64,000 nucleotides of DNA from Poa pratensis (GCA_947311845.1 CAMZMU010000034.1:92511179-92575178); one strand, 5' to 3'; positions 1 through 12,350 are shown, counted from the first letter of the stretch. The notes: generated from the letters alone by a model not told the origin. Numbers and translations: made by a program.

Positions 1-275
1 ATAAGGTTCTCCCGTCCAATCTCATGTCCCGGCGATGCGTCTAGTGTCGTTGAAAGGCGCGTGGACGTGTGTCTCCGGCGGATCTTGCGGTATAAGGTAC
101 TTGTTTTCTTCGGTGGATCTGGTCTTCGTTGGTGTGTATTCGATCTACAGGTCGGATCCTTCTGGTCTACACTTCACTTCATCGGTGATACTTGTCGGTC
201 TGGTGCGCTGGTCTTATGGAGGCTTAGCACGATACCTTAGTACTTACTGACTGTCTACTACAACAAGATATGCCC
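1..275. other. Intergenic DNA, no gene recognised
   Basis: The stretch has open frames but none resembles a known protein. The last 30 bases look like the kind of sequence found repeatedly in Triticeae intergenic space, but I cannot name an element. Confidence 0.4.
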
Positions 276-283
276 GGTTCCAG

Positions 284-464
284 CAGGGGCGGAGGCAGGA
301 TTTAAGGTTCAAGGGGGCCAAACATGTCAAATTTCAATTAGGGGGGACTAAACTAATTTGTCAAAATATCATGTATAAATTAGGCTCAAGTACACAAATT
401 GTTCATATTATGAAATGCCATAGAGAGACCAGGGCCCATGCTGGCCCCCCCGGCTCCGCCACTG
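284..464. mobile_element. hAT-type MITE (181 bp)
   Basis: The ends form an imperfect terminal inverted repeat: the left begins CAGGGGCGGAGGC and the right ends GGCTCCGCCACTG. Flanking 8-mers GGTTCCAG (276-283) and GGCTCCAG (465-472) differ at one base and fit the 8-bp target duplication of hAT elements. There is no coding capacity. It lies downstream of the plantacyanin gene. Confidence 0.72.
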
Positions 465-472
465 GGCTCCAG

Positions 473-985
473 TCAGGGAGGGGCGATGACAGTAGCGTGA
501 CTTCAGCTCGCTACAGTGCTTGCAGTCGTCATTAGGTGGTCTACGGACCTGCATGTAATGTCTATTATTTCTAATGTTTCTTCGTACTGCCTTGACACTT
601 GATTAATAGATTGAAAGTTTTCCCCAAAAAAGAACCAGAGTTCGAACATGAACAAATGCTTGCTACCATTAAGTCTTGTAACCTCATAGCCAAGCATGGT
701 TGAAGCATGATCCAAGGGTGTCTCGATAATTTCTAAAGTGCGAGTGGATAGATCGGACAAAAAATTGGTAAGTTATGAGGCAATACAAAAACAATTCAAC
801 TGGACAACACATTTTATGCAGATTTGAAGCGACTACCGACTTCAATTCTCTGTGCAGTGTCAAAAAATAAAATGCAAGAAATGAACACGACAATGCATAA
901 ACAGCTAGTCTACAAGCTAGTCCGGTTGACCAAGAGGGTGCAGTACGCCGAGCACCACCAAGCCGGTCCACGTCACCCAGCCCCG
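473..985. other. 3' flank of the plantacyanin gene
   Basis: AT-rich sequence follows the stop codon of the minus-strand plantacyanin gene and probably holds its 3' UTR. The open frames here have no recognisable similarity and look like chance. Confidence 0.4.
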
Positions 986-1532
986 TCAGGTTGCTCCAGC
1001 TGCCGGCGACGGCGCCAGAACGCCGGCGCGGGAGACATTGACATTGACGGCCAGCTTCATGCCTGCGATGCAGTGGTTGGGGATCTGGCAGATGAACCAG
1101 TACGTCCTGTCCTTCGGGAGCGCGACCCTGTCGAAGCCGCTGGTGTAGGTGGCGAGCACGGCGCTGGGGGCGGTGGCGTCGCAGGAGCGGTACGCGCCCT
1201 CCGTCACCTCGTACACGTTGTGCCGGTTCTTCACGTACTCAAACACTGCATGCGTTGCACCGGCCAGCCAGCCACCGCATATCAGAATAATCAGATCGGT
1301 GCAAGCCATGATCTAGACGATCGCTAAGATATATGGATACCGACCTAGGACGTCGCCGGCGACAAAAGAGTGGGCCTGCGCCCAGAGGGCGTAGTTGATG
1401 CCGGTGTCCCAGCCGTAGGTGTGGCCGCCCACCGGCCGGGTACTCTGCGCCCCCGGCCGGACGCCAAAGGAGCAGCAATGACACCAAGGTCGCCACCGCC
1501 AGCAGCTGGCGGCGGTAGTACTGCGCCGGCAT
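986..1532 (-). CDS. Plantacyanin-like phytocyanin (blue copper protein), frame break in exon 1
   Basis: This encodes a small secreted type I copper protein, likely an electron-transfer or cell-surface signalling protein of the apoplast. Exon 1 spans 1345-1532 and exon 2 spans 986-1245; the donor G|GT and acceptor CAG join in phase 1 and rebuild a DVLVFEY strand. Residues 1-29 form a clear signal peptide starting MPAQYYRRQ. The mature domain starts GGHTYGWDTG and carries the copper ligands His (KNRHNVY), Cys (FIC), His (NHC) and Met (AGMKL), plus the structural Cys in YRSC. The chain ends about 15 residues after the domain, with no long Pro-rich tail, as in plantacyanins. The signal peptide and mature domain are one base out of frame near 1435-1445. 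An ATG at 1648 would read the mature frame but gives no signal peptide. It is therefore either a recent pseudogene or carries a one-base sequence error. Confidence 0.8.
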
Positions 1533-1660
1533 CGTCGGACCTCGTTGATCGAGCTTGATGACAAGGCCGTCCGGTTAGGTAAAGAGGTAAATGGCGCCCG
1601 GCGCTGACGTGATGGACGGATGCTGCTAGCTAGCGCCTCTGTGGCCATATACTAGTGGAA

Positions 1661-1690
1661 TTTCGTGCGGCGTCACGCCGCACTTTTTTT
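1661..1690. repeat. Perfect short hairpin followed by a T run
   Basis: GTGCGGCG and CGCCGCAC form a perfect 8-bp stem with a 3-base loop and are followed immediately by eight T. It lies about 130 bp upstream of the plantacyanin ATG. It looks like a relic of a palindromic element, and no function can be assigned. Confidence 0.5.
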
Positions 1691-3830
1691 TGATGGCGTA
1701 AAATTGTTTTAGTATTTATTTTGCTTAAATACATGTGTATAAAATATGATTGTGAGGAAGAAGTCTCAAAATACAATAATTATGAAGCATCGTACTTTAG
1801 AAATAAGAATTCATAAGAGGTAGTTGTTTGCTCTCATTATGGTAAAAACACTTGCAGGCCAAACTATCCATGCACAGGAAGAAACTAATGCCAATAAAAC
1901 AATTAGCAATAAAGAAATATATGGAGAAAATCCAGAAATTTAAGTGAGAGACTTAACTTTCCTAAAAAGGCACAGTATATATTCTTTAGGAGCAAAGAAA
2001 TTATGCCAGCAAGAGATCTGATCCCTGGAGAGAACTAAAGTAAATTTAAACATATTATATAAGATGGATGGTTGCAGATAAACCTCAATCAGGTAAATGA
2101 AAAGGCCATTATTTAACTTGAACTGCATACTCCATTTAGTACACACATACGTGGATAGTAGACAAACATATTGTTTACATCCTTCTTCTCAAACGCCTGT
2201 AATCGTAAATGTGTCATCAAAATTACATCTAGAGCTACATCTTCAATGATCTGTAAATAAGATGACATGTTTTTTTTCAATACACATTGTTTAGGACTAC
2301 ATCATATAGAAAAGCACATATGTACTTTACAGTTGTAAGTACAGATTGTTAGAGTAATTTTCACACAGATAAGGAGTATGATTATTGTGATATTTGAGTC
2401 ACGTGTCAATCATTTCAATGCCAGGCTAGCTATTTCTGCAGCTGTAAGCACAGTTTTTTCATTGCTCTTGTCTTGAAGAAGAGATGATGCTATTCAGATT
2501 CAGAGAAATGTGGTAATAGTATCATAATTCTGCAGATCTAGCTACAATACTTTGCACACTATTTCCACATCTCTATGCATATACGTCCATGCAGAATATC
2601 ATAGTAAGCAAGGAACTATAAAAGTCGTATATAGAAAATTAGTTGTAGCAGATAACCTTGCTTCTAAGCAGCCCTATATTTTGCGACCATATAGTGGAGC
2701 AAGTCATCTTATGGATAGCCAAGAGATCAGTTTTCTCTCCAAGTTCCTGCTAACTCATGAACATTGTAGCTGGACCGTCATACGAAGATGGGATATTTTC
2801 TAGTAATCAAATTTTTTAACCTGAAAACAAATAGCATCAGTGAGAAACCATCAGCTCATGCCACATGGCATTCCTCTTATACCAAATGTCGACAACTGAA
2901 CACAAAGAAAGTCTTTTTGAAAAAAATCTAGATAGAATGTGCATCACTGTGAATAATTTTCATAAGCAGCGTACCAAATATGGTTTCAACGATTAGCATG
3001 CCATACAACAAAGATAAAGATAGCAACAAAGTGAAAATATTAATTCCATCTCTAGAATGGCTGTAAGTGGTGCTCAAATAGTAAACCGAGACGCAAGAGT
3101 AAGATAACTTTTGGACTTTGTTTTCATGATCAACACAACAAATTTAGAAGTAATATCCTTCTGTGCGGCTTGGAATTCCAACTATTACTGTAAGGGAACA
3201 CATCTTACTATTTGTTTTAAATTTTTGTTGCATGATGGAGATGACAATAGACCCTGTTCCCACAAGGTAGTCAAATATTGTTGTAGGTACTGTTTAAACG
3301 TTATATGTTTCATAAACACAGTCAAGTGCACAAGTAATAAGCTTTTGGATTTATAATAAATGTTCATTTGTTCAATTATAAACCAGATGTTCATTTGTAT
3401 GGTAACTTATAGAACCAGACTTTGCAAGCATGTATGTCTATTTTTATGTTTGTGCAGATTAAAGTGATAGTCGATATATTATGGCAAACAGATATTAGAA
3501 ATGCAGCATAGCAAGAAAACATTAAAGGGAAGTAATGCCAAAATATCTTATTAGAGATAACAACTTGTGAAAATTCTCTCAAAATTCGGGTCTCTTGTCT
3601 ATGAGCTAAGAACAGAAAAAATAGGGCTCACACAAGAAACAAACAAACATAGGTATCTGGAAATACAAAAGAAGAATTAGATGCATACTACTGCCATGGG
3701 AAGAAGTCATAAGCACGACAAAATACCTTTGCAGAGCACATCTTAGCAGCAGTAAAGAGTCATTTGATCAATCAATTAATATGTGGTCTAACCCACACAC
3801 TGCAAGCCAAATGAATTCCCAGTTTACAAT

Positions 3831-3929
3831 AAGACAAAAGCCAAAAGCCAAAAGCACCTATTTAGGTGCTTTTGTGTCTTATAAGCCAAAGCCAAAAGCC
3901 AAGTAAAAAGCCTAACCAAACGCCCTCTA
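3831..3929. mobile_element. Fragment of a palindromic Tourist-like MITE
   Basis: An 11-bp perfect inverted repeat, AAAAGCACCTA and TAGGTGCTTTT (3850-3873), is embedded in repeated AAAGCC units. The right end reads CCTAACCAAACGCCC, whose complement resembles the common grass MITE end GGGCGTTTGGTTAGG. I could not match a left end or a target duplication. Confidence 0.45.
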
Positions 3930-5597
3930 AGATTGATGTATCATGCCATTTAAAGAAAAAGAGCTTGGGTGATTCACTTAAATCATGTTTACCTTGTATA
4001 TATTATACACAACAATCTTTAATATCCTCGTCTTTCCTCTTGTCACATGTATCGCAGATGTTCCTCGCAGGTCCAAAAATAATTGATTCTCAATCTAAAT
4101 AAGTCCAGCCCAAGAATTAAAGGACACATGATTATCCTGAAAGGTTTCAGTCATAAGATTAAAATCAGTGGCATCGATCATCTGATGGTCTTGCAATATC
4201 AAAAGGTGGAAATAACAAACAACCGGATTACCTTGCAAGCAGCAAAAAAGATATGGATGTGCTAAACAGAAACAACAGCACCAGCATGACGACAAAACCC
4301 AAATTGATACGGGTATGCCTAATTCGAAACATGACAAAAATTTTGCACTCATCTCCTTAAATAGTCCATGGTTCTAAACAAATTGCAAATTTTATTCAGT
4401 TACCTGTTACAGGAAAAGCTGCCCTAGGAAGCGCAACGGAAGCACCATTCAGTGGTAGATGCATTCAGTTTTCAAATGATGCTTCTTATATTAATCATGT
4501 ACGCTCCTGCCAATTTAGAAAAGCAACAGAAAAACATTAATGTCTAGTACCTACCTTGCAGATCGCTGCACAAATAGTCTGCTGGGGGGCCCACAAACGT
4601 ATGCACCAATTAGTTCTTAATTAACAGGGTGAAGTTGAACCAATCATACATGTCAATGACATGGCCGTAGCTAGCACTACCTTCCTTTGAAAAGCATATT
4701 ATTTCTACTTATCAGCCTAGGTTGTTCCAAACAGGCTTAAGCATTTACTTACTAAGAAATATCGAATTAAAACATCTGCACACTTCAGTTTCACAATTCT
4801 GATTGATGTAACTGAAGGTTCTTTACTTTTATTGACACATGACTACGTGAGACACCTTTTTTATCTTCAAAATTCCATCTTGATATCAAACTAAAGTTAG
4901 TACAACAATTGAAACCTTGCTAAAGCATGACCTCGACTGAATCCAGCTAAGCACAACATAATTACTTTAACTGTGTCGCCTGAAGAGAATATTGCATCCT
5001 CGTTAGGCTAAACGTTATAAACGATTTAGTTTGCATATCAATGCAGGAAGGGTAAAACTGAATTAATGAACATAGTATCTGGTTATCATCACAGTATAAT
5101 GCATGTTAAAAATGAAATAACACTCATGTATAAATAATTTATGATTGGTGAAGGCATGGCTAAAATTACAAAAAAAAAAAAATCCTTTGTAATCTAGAAG
5201 CATATCAACATAAATAATGACTCAAAATCTAACTTTCGCATCGTTCGAATTATCATTTGACACTGTTAATTGAGTAGTATGTGTAATTCTCCTTTTTTTT
5301 GCAGTGTGAGTAGTAGAGGTAATTCAACAAAGATGAAAATAAATCTAATGGAGAAAGATTCAGTAGAGTGGAACATTAGCAAGCCAAATTATGTCAGGTT
5401 TGTACTCATACACAACATTAGACTGAGCAGCACATAAAAATCTCGGGATGCCCGGTTCTAAAAGAGGTTGCATGCTGATTGACTGAACAATTTTAGTAGC
5501 GAGTGCCTATAACCATCCTAGACTGAATAGATCTACAAATCATATGTATGTTGCTGATGCTTGGGACATAGGAGTGTGTGTAGCTGAGGAAAGACAC

Positions 5598-6150
5598 CTG
5601 GTGAATTTGACGCTGGGGAGATGCAATATTTTGATCATCGATGCTCATGATAATCCCTAAAAACAAATCATGTATGAGGAAGCTGTGGATACATTAAGAT
5701 TGGGAGAGAATAGCATTACCTGATGCATGGCTGCATGCTAGCTGGAGACGTTAAGATTGGTAAAGCAGCGGGCAATCCGTCGAGGACTTAATCAATCAAT
5801 CTCCTGTGAGCGCACTATACCTAAGAAATCCAGTAATGCGTGGCTGTACGCTGGCATGCATCATAAACAATGATGAGAATATATAAATGAAATATGTATG
5901 GATCGAAGTCTTTCCCATAATTAACTATACTATATCAATCTTAGCAAGGATTTTCATCATACACCTTGTATGAATCATCTTAAAACGGATCTGCAGATAC
6001 AAACAAAGATGTTGTGCGACTTTGAACAGGGGCAATTTTTACCTCGGTCTCGAGTAGGAAGAGGCACAACGGCGCATGCGGCGTCCTGCTCTCCCGCTGG
6101 AGATGAAGATTCCACACTCCCCCTCGTGACCTTCCTGCAGAGCAGCTTTC

Positions 6151-6186
<36 letters not shown>

Positions 6187-6476
6187 CAAAGGGGAACCGG
6201 ATCTACCATGAGGAGAAAAGAGCAGCCGGCAGCAGTCAACCATGAGGAGAGCATGGATAGGAATTTGGGGATGTACCTTGCTGAGTAGAAGTCGTGCTCC
6301 TCCGGTTGCATCACAGAAGACAGGGATGCGGAAAGTGGCGCGTCGTCGCCGGCGAGGTGCGGCCGCTTGGAGGCGGCGGCGGTGGGCGAGACGGAGGAGG
6401 CCGAGGCCGAGGCCGCGGTGGCGGCTAGTAGCGGCGCGGGCGAGGACGCGGTGGTGGTGGTGGTGAGGGACGCCAT
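5598..6476 (-). CDS. 5' exons of an unrecognised gene
   Basis: I do not recognise this protein. Exon 1 (6277-6476) starts MASLTTTTTASS and is a Thr/Ala/Ser-rich stretch of 66 residues, perhaps an organelle-targeting or disordered leader, ending near QPEEHDFYSA. A donor AG|GT and an acceptor CTGCAG at 6135 join it in phase 2 to exon 2 (6043-6134), which stays open through residues such as KVTRGSVESSSPAGEQ. A third in-frame exon (5598-5656, containing MSIDDQNIASPQRQ) has a good acceptor TTTTTAG and donor CAG|GTGTCT. Later exons were not found, so the gene may continue with long introns toward 4 kb or be broken. The CpG-rich start and consistent phases support exon 1; exons 2 and 3 are provisional. 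A GA microsatellite occupies the first intron. Confidence 0.4.
6153..6185. repeat. (GA)n microsatellite
   Basis: About 16 uninterrupted GA units. On the minus strand this is a CT tract just before the exon 2 acceptor of the unrecognised gene, where it can serve as a polypyrimidine tract. Confidence 0.95.
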
Positions 6477-6599
6477 GGGAAAGGGAGAGACGCACCTGTC
6501 CGGAGGAGAGGATAAGGGGAGGGGGAGGGGAAAATGAGAGGAATTGGGGATCTAGGGTTACGGTTGTTATATTATATGGAAGGACCGATTGGTAAATTC

Positions 6600-9066
6600 G
6601 AGAAAACACGAGGCCTTTTGTGCAAAAAAGCCACGCGCACTGTTCAACATTGTAGCATCTACAGTAACCCGAGCGCTCACAGCTCGCGGATTCGCTCGTC
6701 TTTCATATACTTAGTAATGTACTGGAATCTTGACGGTGTCGACGTGACAGTGTGATCCATGATGGCATGATCGATGAAGATTAATTCATCGAGTTCGTCC
6801 ACGAGCCCACCTTGTTAATCCAGCCTCCAGGAGGACATATCGAAGGATCATGTACGCCGTGAACGAGGCTATTATTGTTTTATGTTAGAGAGTAAATTTT
6901 TCGGCACAGCTGGCACATGTCTATCTGGCCGTTTCTCCTTAATTTGTTATTGATAGGTGTAGATAATAACTAGAAGGAAAAGACGCGTATTGCCGCGCCG
7001 TTTCGCCTATGTCGTCCGATAACTTTAATACGGAGTATATAAGAAAAGGATGGATTACTAAGCAAACTAAATCAAAATATGATGAACTACCTTTACCATG
7101 TTGCCTGCGTAATTTATGACATGGATGAGCACTAAGAAAATACGAAATTGAAATATGATAGATCACTTCGCAACGACCGCCTACCGACATGGATTAATAA
7201 GAAAAGCGGGAATAAATAGAGGTCCCAAATTCTGTACTGCCGAAGAGTTGCATTTTGAACTGAATGGGACCGCAGGTGGGACATGTACCATCTTCCTAAT
7301 TCTTGTGTTAACGGCTACCAAAAAATTACATAAAAAAGATGGTATCGGCACTCCACCAGAACACATCAGTATCAAGAGGATATCGATTGCTGATTGTACA
7401 CACGGTACATTGTGGGGTCTAGTTTTTTAAGCCTGACTATGCCACAAAGGTTAACAGCAGTCCGCATGCATTTACCTTTTCAGTAACTAGTAAACGCGCA
7501 CGTGAATCTGTAATAAATACATATATTTTGTATCTTATTTTTCTTTTACCGAGTTTTTTATCGAGTCATTAAAGTTGTCTCATGCCCAAGATGTGAGCTT
7601 AAAATATATCTGATGCCCAACGATGCGAGGGCGCATGTAAAAATTCACGATCACATAAATATATTCTAATTAGTTACAAACATACTTAAAAAAGAACAAC
7701 CAAACAACATTATCGAATGTCTATTCTTCTCTCTTGAAGGTCCATCTATAGATGCTATCTATAATGCTTCGTTCTCTGTCTGGGATATTGTTTAGAGCTT
7801 CATTCGCTTCATACTTCAAAATATGTACCAAAATTTGCCTTCTCAATTCAAAACCATCCTAAGGATGCATTATACAACATATTGTTATAAAAACAATGTG
7901 CAATGTGTATATGAATAAGCACGGTGTAAATACTCACCCTGGGTATTGGAAAATGTAGCGCTCCTGCACGGAATTAAAAACCAAATAACAAGGCAAGTTA
8001 ATCTATTAAGTCGCCATTAGTTGGATTGGTAGACAGTAAAAGAGAAATGATTGCGCGATGATCTCAACTTCTAGCGAATGTATAACATGATTAACTGAAA
8101 TTGTCAGTCTAAAAGCAGAAGGACATTGCACTTGCGCACACACTCCGTCCGGTAGATAAAAGTCTGTAAGATATTACATGAAGTCATGAAGCCACAATCC
8201 TACCTACTCATCTATAACTGCAGTTTCTTATTTCAGCTAAGAGGGCATTAATCACCTAATATGTATTCATATGTTCCCTCTCAGATTTAAAGTAGAAAAT
8301 CAGGTGTATGTGAAGGCTGAAAAGAAATGAAGCTACAATACACTGGTTTGCTCTCAAGTAAATAATACTAAGAAACAAAGAATAACCACTTTTGCCTACA
8401 TGTTTCCATTACTTTTATAGGAATGTATCATGACCTAAAGGCACATTTACCATGTCCATTTATCCAACACTTTGCAAGCATTTAAATAGGGTAATAATTA
8501 AATTTAAGCAATGACCACAAATGACAGGAAGCATATTTGGTCTAAAAAAATGTCACTACTTGACTCTAAGATTCAGGCTAGTCACTCCCTCCAGTACAAT
8601 TCATACTTGTTTGGACAATCAACCTAGACCGTTCGACAAAAAAAACCCTCAGTGAATCAAGTAACCAAACAAAAACGTATGCACTTTCCTTTGTTAGCAC
8701 TTGTACTAATTTGGCAGTGGATAACTTTGCATTCTACTATCAGTGTTGGGATGTTAAAAATTTGTGGCACCTCGGAGGGTTCATCTTCTGGGTATAATGC
8801 TGGTGCTCATCCTCACCGTCACACGAAGAACTCACATCTCCCATACATCTCCCATAGACACAACTCCATAGGGAAATATGCCACATGAACATAGCTCAGT
8901 AAATCAAAATAAAAATAAGAGAGCAATTATTATGTCTTGTGTACATATTTGGTTCTCTTCCCGATTTCTACGGAACCACATCCATGGCCACATATAATAT
9001 TCATATGGGAACACACACAAAACATAGATAGGGGAAAGAGTGCTTTTCAGATTTACACGACTTATG

Positions 9067-9100
<34 letters not shown>

Positions 9101-9170
9101 ATCAGTTATGCAAAAACCGTCGTCGACAAATGATGGGTATTTTCAGGAAAGCTAGAAAACAAAACTAAGC
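6600..9170. other. Intergenic DNA, mostly unassigned
   Basis: AT-rich with no convincing gene. At about 7487-7506 the complement reads CACGTGCGCGTTTACTAGT, which resembles a decayed Helitron 3' end. A half Stowaway-like CTCCCTCC motif lies near 8586. Longer open frames here lack similarity and codon bias. Confidence 0.35.
9068..9098 (+). repeat. G31 homopolymer
   Basis: An uninterrupted run of 31 G. The length is unlikely to be exact because such tracts slip during replication and sequencing. It could form a G-quadruplex. Confidence 0.95.
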
Positions 9171-9229
9171 TTTGGATCCCTCGGGAAGCTACATTGTCGA
9201 ATCTATTTATTAGAAATTTTCCCTAGGAT

Positions 9230-9335
9230 CTTATGTCTCCCACTTTAGGGATATGTGGGCGGCCAAGCTCCCCCTCAAGATCAAAGTTTCTATTGGCAGC
9301 TTGCTCTTGAAAACAACTGACTATATCTTCAAAAC
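9230..9335 (+). pseudogene. LINE reverse-transcriptase C-terminal (zf-RVT) scrap
   Basis: The plus strand reads MWAAKLPLKIKVSIGSLLL, which resembles the WxxxxPxKIKxFxWxLL signature of the zinc-binding domain downstream of LINE reverse transcriptase in plants. Only about 30 codons are recognisable before the frame decays, so this is a retroposon fragment. Confidence 0.45.
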
Positions 9336-10074
9336 CATGTTTTTTCTTCAACATTGGACGATCATAGGTGAGCGCGATGATGGGTGTTCTCGAGGGGATG
9401 GCGATAGATCAAAGGGCCTTCACGCGATAAACGCCCTCCTAGATCCCAGTCCTAAGTCATAATAGTTGCCTGCGTGCAGTGGCCACCGGTCTTTCCTGGG
9501 GAGACCTGCCCCCTTTACTTTGTTGTTAAGGTTGTTGCATGTGTGTTTATCTTTAGTACTTTGGTAATGTTGTATGCGGCAACATGTTGAATTATCATTG
9601 TGGTTCGATGAACTTATTAATTTTAAACCGAACATTGTTACGCCGTTGGTCTAAAAAACACTAGAAAATCGTTATGAATGCATTTAGTAATCTTTCTTAG
9701 AACCAGAATCTTGTTGAATCCTTATACATGAACCTTAACCAGTTCACTGGCACAATACACAGTAGTCATGCATTCCAGTCTCTATATACAAACATGTTGC
9801 ATACATCAACGAAGGTTCAGTTAACTAAGGAATGAAGATGAATATATATGGGTGCACTTTTAGATCTGTTAATCAACGACCGATCGCTATATATGTATAT
9901 GATGCCGGGCAGTCACATGTTCATCACCACCGAAAGATCACTTCTTTAGACAGAAAAACTTGTTCAACACTGAAAATTCCAAACCCAAAATTGCGAGCTC
10001 GGTCATGTGTAATTGTGTGTCCATATATTTCCGGGGAAAATGATGAAGTAATTAATCCATATACACAAGATTCA

Positions 10075-10602
10075 TCACTGACCCGCAGCACCAAGTCTCA
10101 GCTCCAAATCCAACTCCTCCTCCTGTTCACCATGATCACCAACGCGGCCATCCTTGACATGGTAGCACTGATCTCGTCGATCTCCGTAGGCGCCGCCGTG
10201 ACCGGCGCCAGCACCGTCCACGACACGGCCGAACAGCCGCAGCTCCTGCGGCGCCCGCTCGGCGTGGATCAAGCTGCTGCCCGCCGCCGGATCAGAAACC
10301 AGGTCGTACCCCATGAGCGCGTCGACGATCGCAGTCGTCCTTGCCGCCGGTGCCGTGGACGCCCGCCTGATCCCCGGCCGGTCCTTGCGGTGGACGTTCA
10401 TGTGCCCGCCGAGCGCCTGCGCCGTCGGGAACCCCCTCCTGCAGAAGGTGCAGTTGTACGGCTGCCTCGTCCCCTCGTCGTCGTCGTCGCCGTCGGAGTC
10501 GGCCTGGGGGCGCTTGTGTAGCTCCTTCTCGTCGCCGTCGCCGCCGCTCCATGTTCTCCTTCCACACTCGTCCTTCGTGCCCAGCTGGTAGCCTAGCTCC
10601 AT
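10075..10602 (-). CDS. Single C2H2 (QALGGH) zinc-finger transcriptional repressor with EAR motif
   Basis: This is a 175-residue intronless protein of the SUPERMAN/TAC1-like class, a nuclear DNA-binding repressor of developmental genes. The one finger has Cys51, Cys54, His67 and His71 around QALGGH (residues 62-67), the plant-specific DNA-contact motif. The preceding residues 35-45 are an acidic Asp-rich run. The C-terminus holds LDLELRL (about residues 164-170), an EAR motif that recruits TOPLESS-type corepressors. The ATG at 10602 is chosen because the protein then starts MELGYQLG and has a normal family length; an in-frame ATG at 10689 adds 29 residues that look like translated 5' UTR. The finger and EAR motif assign the class clearly, but the exact orthologue (TAC1, ZFP11 or RAMOSA1-like) cannot be decided. 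Confidence 0.85.
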   Translation of the reverse strand: MELGYQLGTKDECGRRTWSGGDGDEKELHKRPQADSDGDDDDEGTRQPYNCTFCRRGFPTAQALGGHMNVHRKDRPGIRRASTAPAARTTAIVDALMGYDLVSDPAAGSSLIHAERAPQELRLFGRVVDGAGAGHGGAYGDRRDQCYHVKDGRVGDHGEQEEELDLELRLGAAGQ

Positions 10603-10689
10603 TCGATCGAGCTTGGCTAGGCTAGGGTTTATGCTTAGAGCAAGAGTGCTAGCTAGTCTTGGAGATATGCAATGTATTGCTATGGTCAA

Positions 10690-11185
10690 TCGGGACAGAA
10701 AAATGAGTAGTGGAAGTAGTTGATGTGTACGTTGCTTCTGTAAAGTGTTTCTTTCCAGTCGTCATCGTGCCGGCCTGGACACTTGTTTTCTGTTAAATCT
10801 TTTGTTTGCTAGTTCTGGCCTGCAGGGCAGATCGCCGGACCGATTCTGGCTTTCCAGTTAAGGTTTGACGATCCTGGGTTGTAGGCTTGTGCTTTGGAAA
10901 TATTAAGAGATTTGGCGTGTCGATCGCATGCATGACTTGATCAAGGATAGATTAATATATGTTGGTTCTGTTGAATTGCTCGATCCATCTTACGCAGCGG
11001 GGATTGACACTGTTTAATTTGGGAATTAGCTATACATATATGACTTGTTGTCCCTGGCTTGCAATATAATCTGGGATTTTATGAGGCATTCTCTGTAAGG
11101 TGAAAAGCTAGGTAGCTGTTATATGCAGTTATGCACACACAACTAGTGGTGAGCAGCACAATATTGCTGCCTATATATATATTTA
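10690..11185. other. Promoter region of the C2H2 gene and intergenic DNA
   Basis: This is the 5' side of the minus-strand zinc-finger gene. No gene or clear element is visible. Confidence 0.35.
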
Positions 11186-12350
11186 CTAGCATAATGCCCG
11201 TGCGTTGCTACGGGACAACAAAAAATGTTGATCAGTTTGTTATTCTAATTGGGAAATGTGTGTCTAGAATGATGGTAGAAAATTTCAATTCATATGTTTC
11301 TTTTGTCTTGGTTGTTTCGGTACTCATTCTAAACTATAGTTTCGATATGTTATTTTTAGGTTAAATTTTTTCAGTTGATCGAACCCTGGCCTCCATCCCA
11401 TATCTCCATCTCTCATCCGCCTCTACCACACACACCCCCCTCTCAAACTCCCTTCTCTCTTTGTGTCTACATTACCAACCTGAGGGCTCGCTCGTCCCAC
11501 CAAAATTTGCCAACATATCAACACCATTTTGAACATCAAATTTGATATCTTCTCCAACCACTTGTGTCATGTCATTTTAGAATTAAACAAACACAAATGA
11601 TAGTAATAAAAAAAATTTGTAGTTGAAACTATGGCTGAATTCTTTCACGCATGGTCTGACGCCTCTCTGTATCGCATGATACAGAGAGAGGAGGCGATCA
11701 GAAAGAACCAGCAGCACGAATTGATGAGAGAGAGGAACAACAAGCAATAGAGACCGTGCCAGTCGCACACACGCACATAGTCACGCACGCGTGAGAGAGC
11801 AAGCAGCCAGCGCTGGGACGACAACAAGTGCAGCGCTGGGACGTCGACGAGTGCAGCGCGTGGACGCTCAGCCATGCGGCGGCGCGGGTGATCCTTCCGG
11901 TGGCCACATGGAGGTGCTGAAGACCGGCAGTCTTACCGGGCAGTGGGGTCGGGGCGGGAGCCGTGGCGAGCGAGGCAACCATGGAGGCGGCGCGGTGGCG
12001 ACAGGGGAGCCCCGTCCGCAGCTACCATGGAGGCTCGGCAACCGGGGAGCCGGCGCATCGAGCGCTTCCTGCAGGGAGGCAGGCCGGCGGCGAGCGCTTC
12101 CCGAGGCCGGCAGCGCTGAGGTCTAGGCGGACTGGTGGCGGGGACCGGAGGGATGCGGGGCGCCATGGCCGGAGTGGGCGGCGGCGGCTTGTGGAACCCT
12201 AGGTCGGAGAGGAATTGTGGTTCGCTCGTGAACTTGGGTTTTTTTTTCTGTGGAAATAACGTTTCAGGATAAGTTATGGACTGCGGGTTGATTTTCTGTT
12301 TCGCCAGGGACTAAACTGCAAAACAGCCCGACATACCACCACCACGGTCG
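11186..12350 (-). mobile_element. Probable Helitron (3' end clear, 5' end not fixed) carrying GC-rich sequence
   Basis: Read on the minus strand, the left boundary ends CCCGTAGCAACGCACGGG, then seven bases and GCTAG, followed by host T. A short GC hairpin a few bases before CTRR, next to T, is the Helitron 3' signature. The body is repetitive-looking and contains a GC-rich block (about 11790-12220) with overlapping open frames and no recognisable domain, as expected for captured gene pieces. There is no target duplication, consistent with Helitrons. The 5' TC end was not found, so 12350 is approximate. Confidence 0.45.
11660..11697. repeat. Inverted repeat inside the Helitron-like region
   Basis: CTCTCTGTATC and GATACAGAGAG form a perfect 11-bp stem around GCAT, extended imperfectly on both sides. 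Function is unknown. Confidence 0.6.

Larger units (their letters stand above)
1650..5590. other. AT-rich intergenic or intronic DNA, no confident gene
   Basis: No exon with recognisable similarity is visible. On the minus strand there are splice-like ends at about 4405 (CAG followed by GTAACT), 4237 (CAAG then GTAATC) and 4555 (CAAG then GTAGGT). The region may be introns and untranslated exons of the gene starting at 6476, or a long noncoding RNA. Candidate exons there carry stops, so none is called. Two small palindromes are listed separately. Confidence 0.35.

Noticed and set aside
1661..1690. Hairpin plus T run as an intrinsic terminator
   Set aside because: This is plant nuclear DNA; the structure more likely derives from a palindromic element.
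6039..6609. Unspliced minus-strand frames through the GA microsatellite
   Set aside because: They translate the repeat as (LS)n; splicing around it gives a more plausible product.
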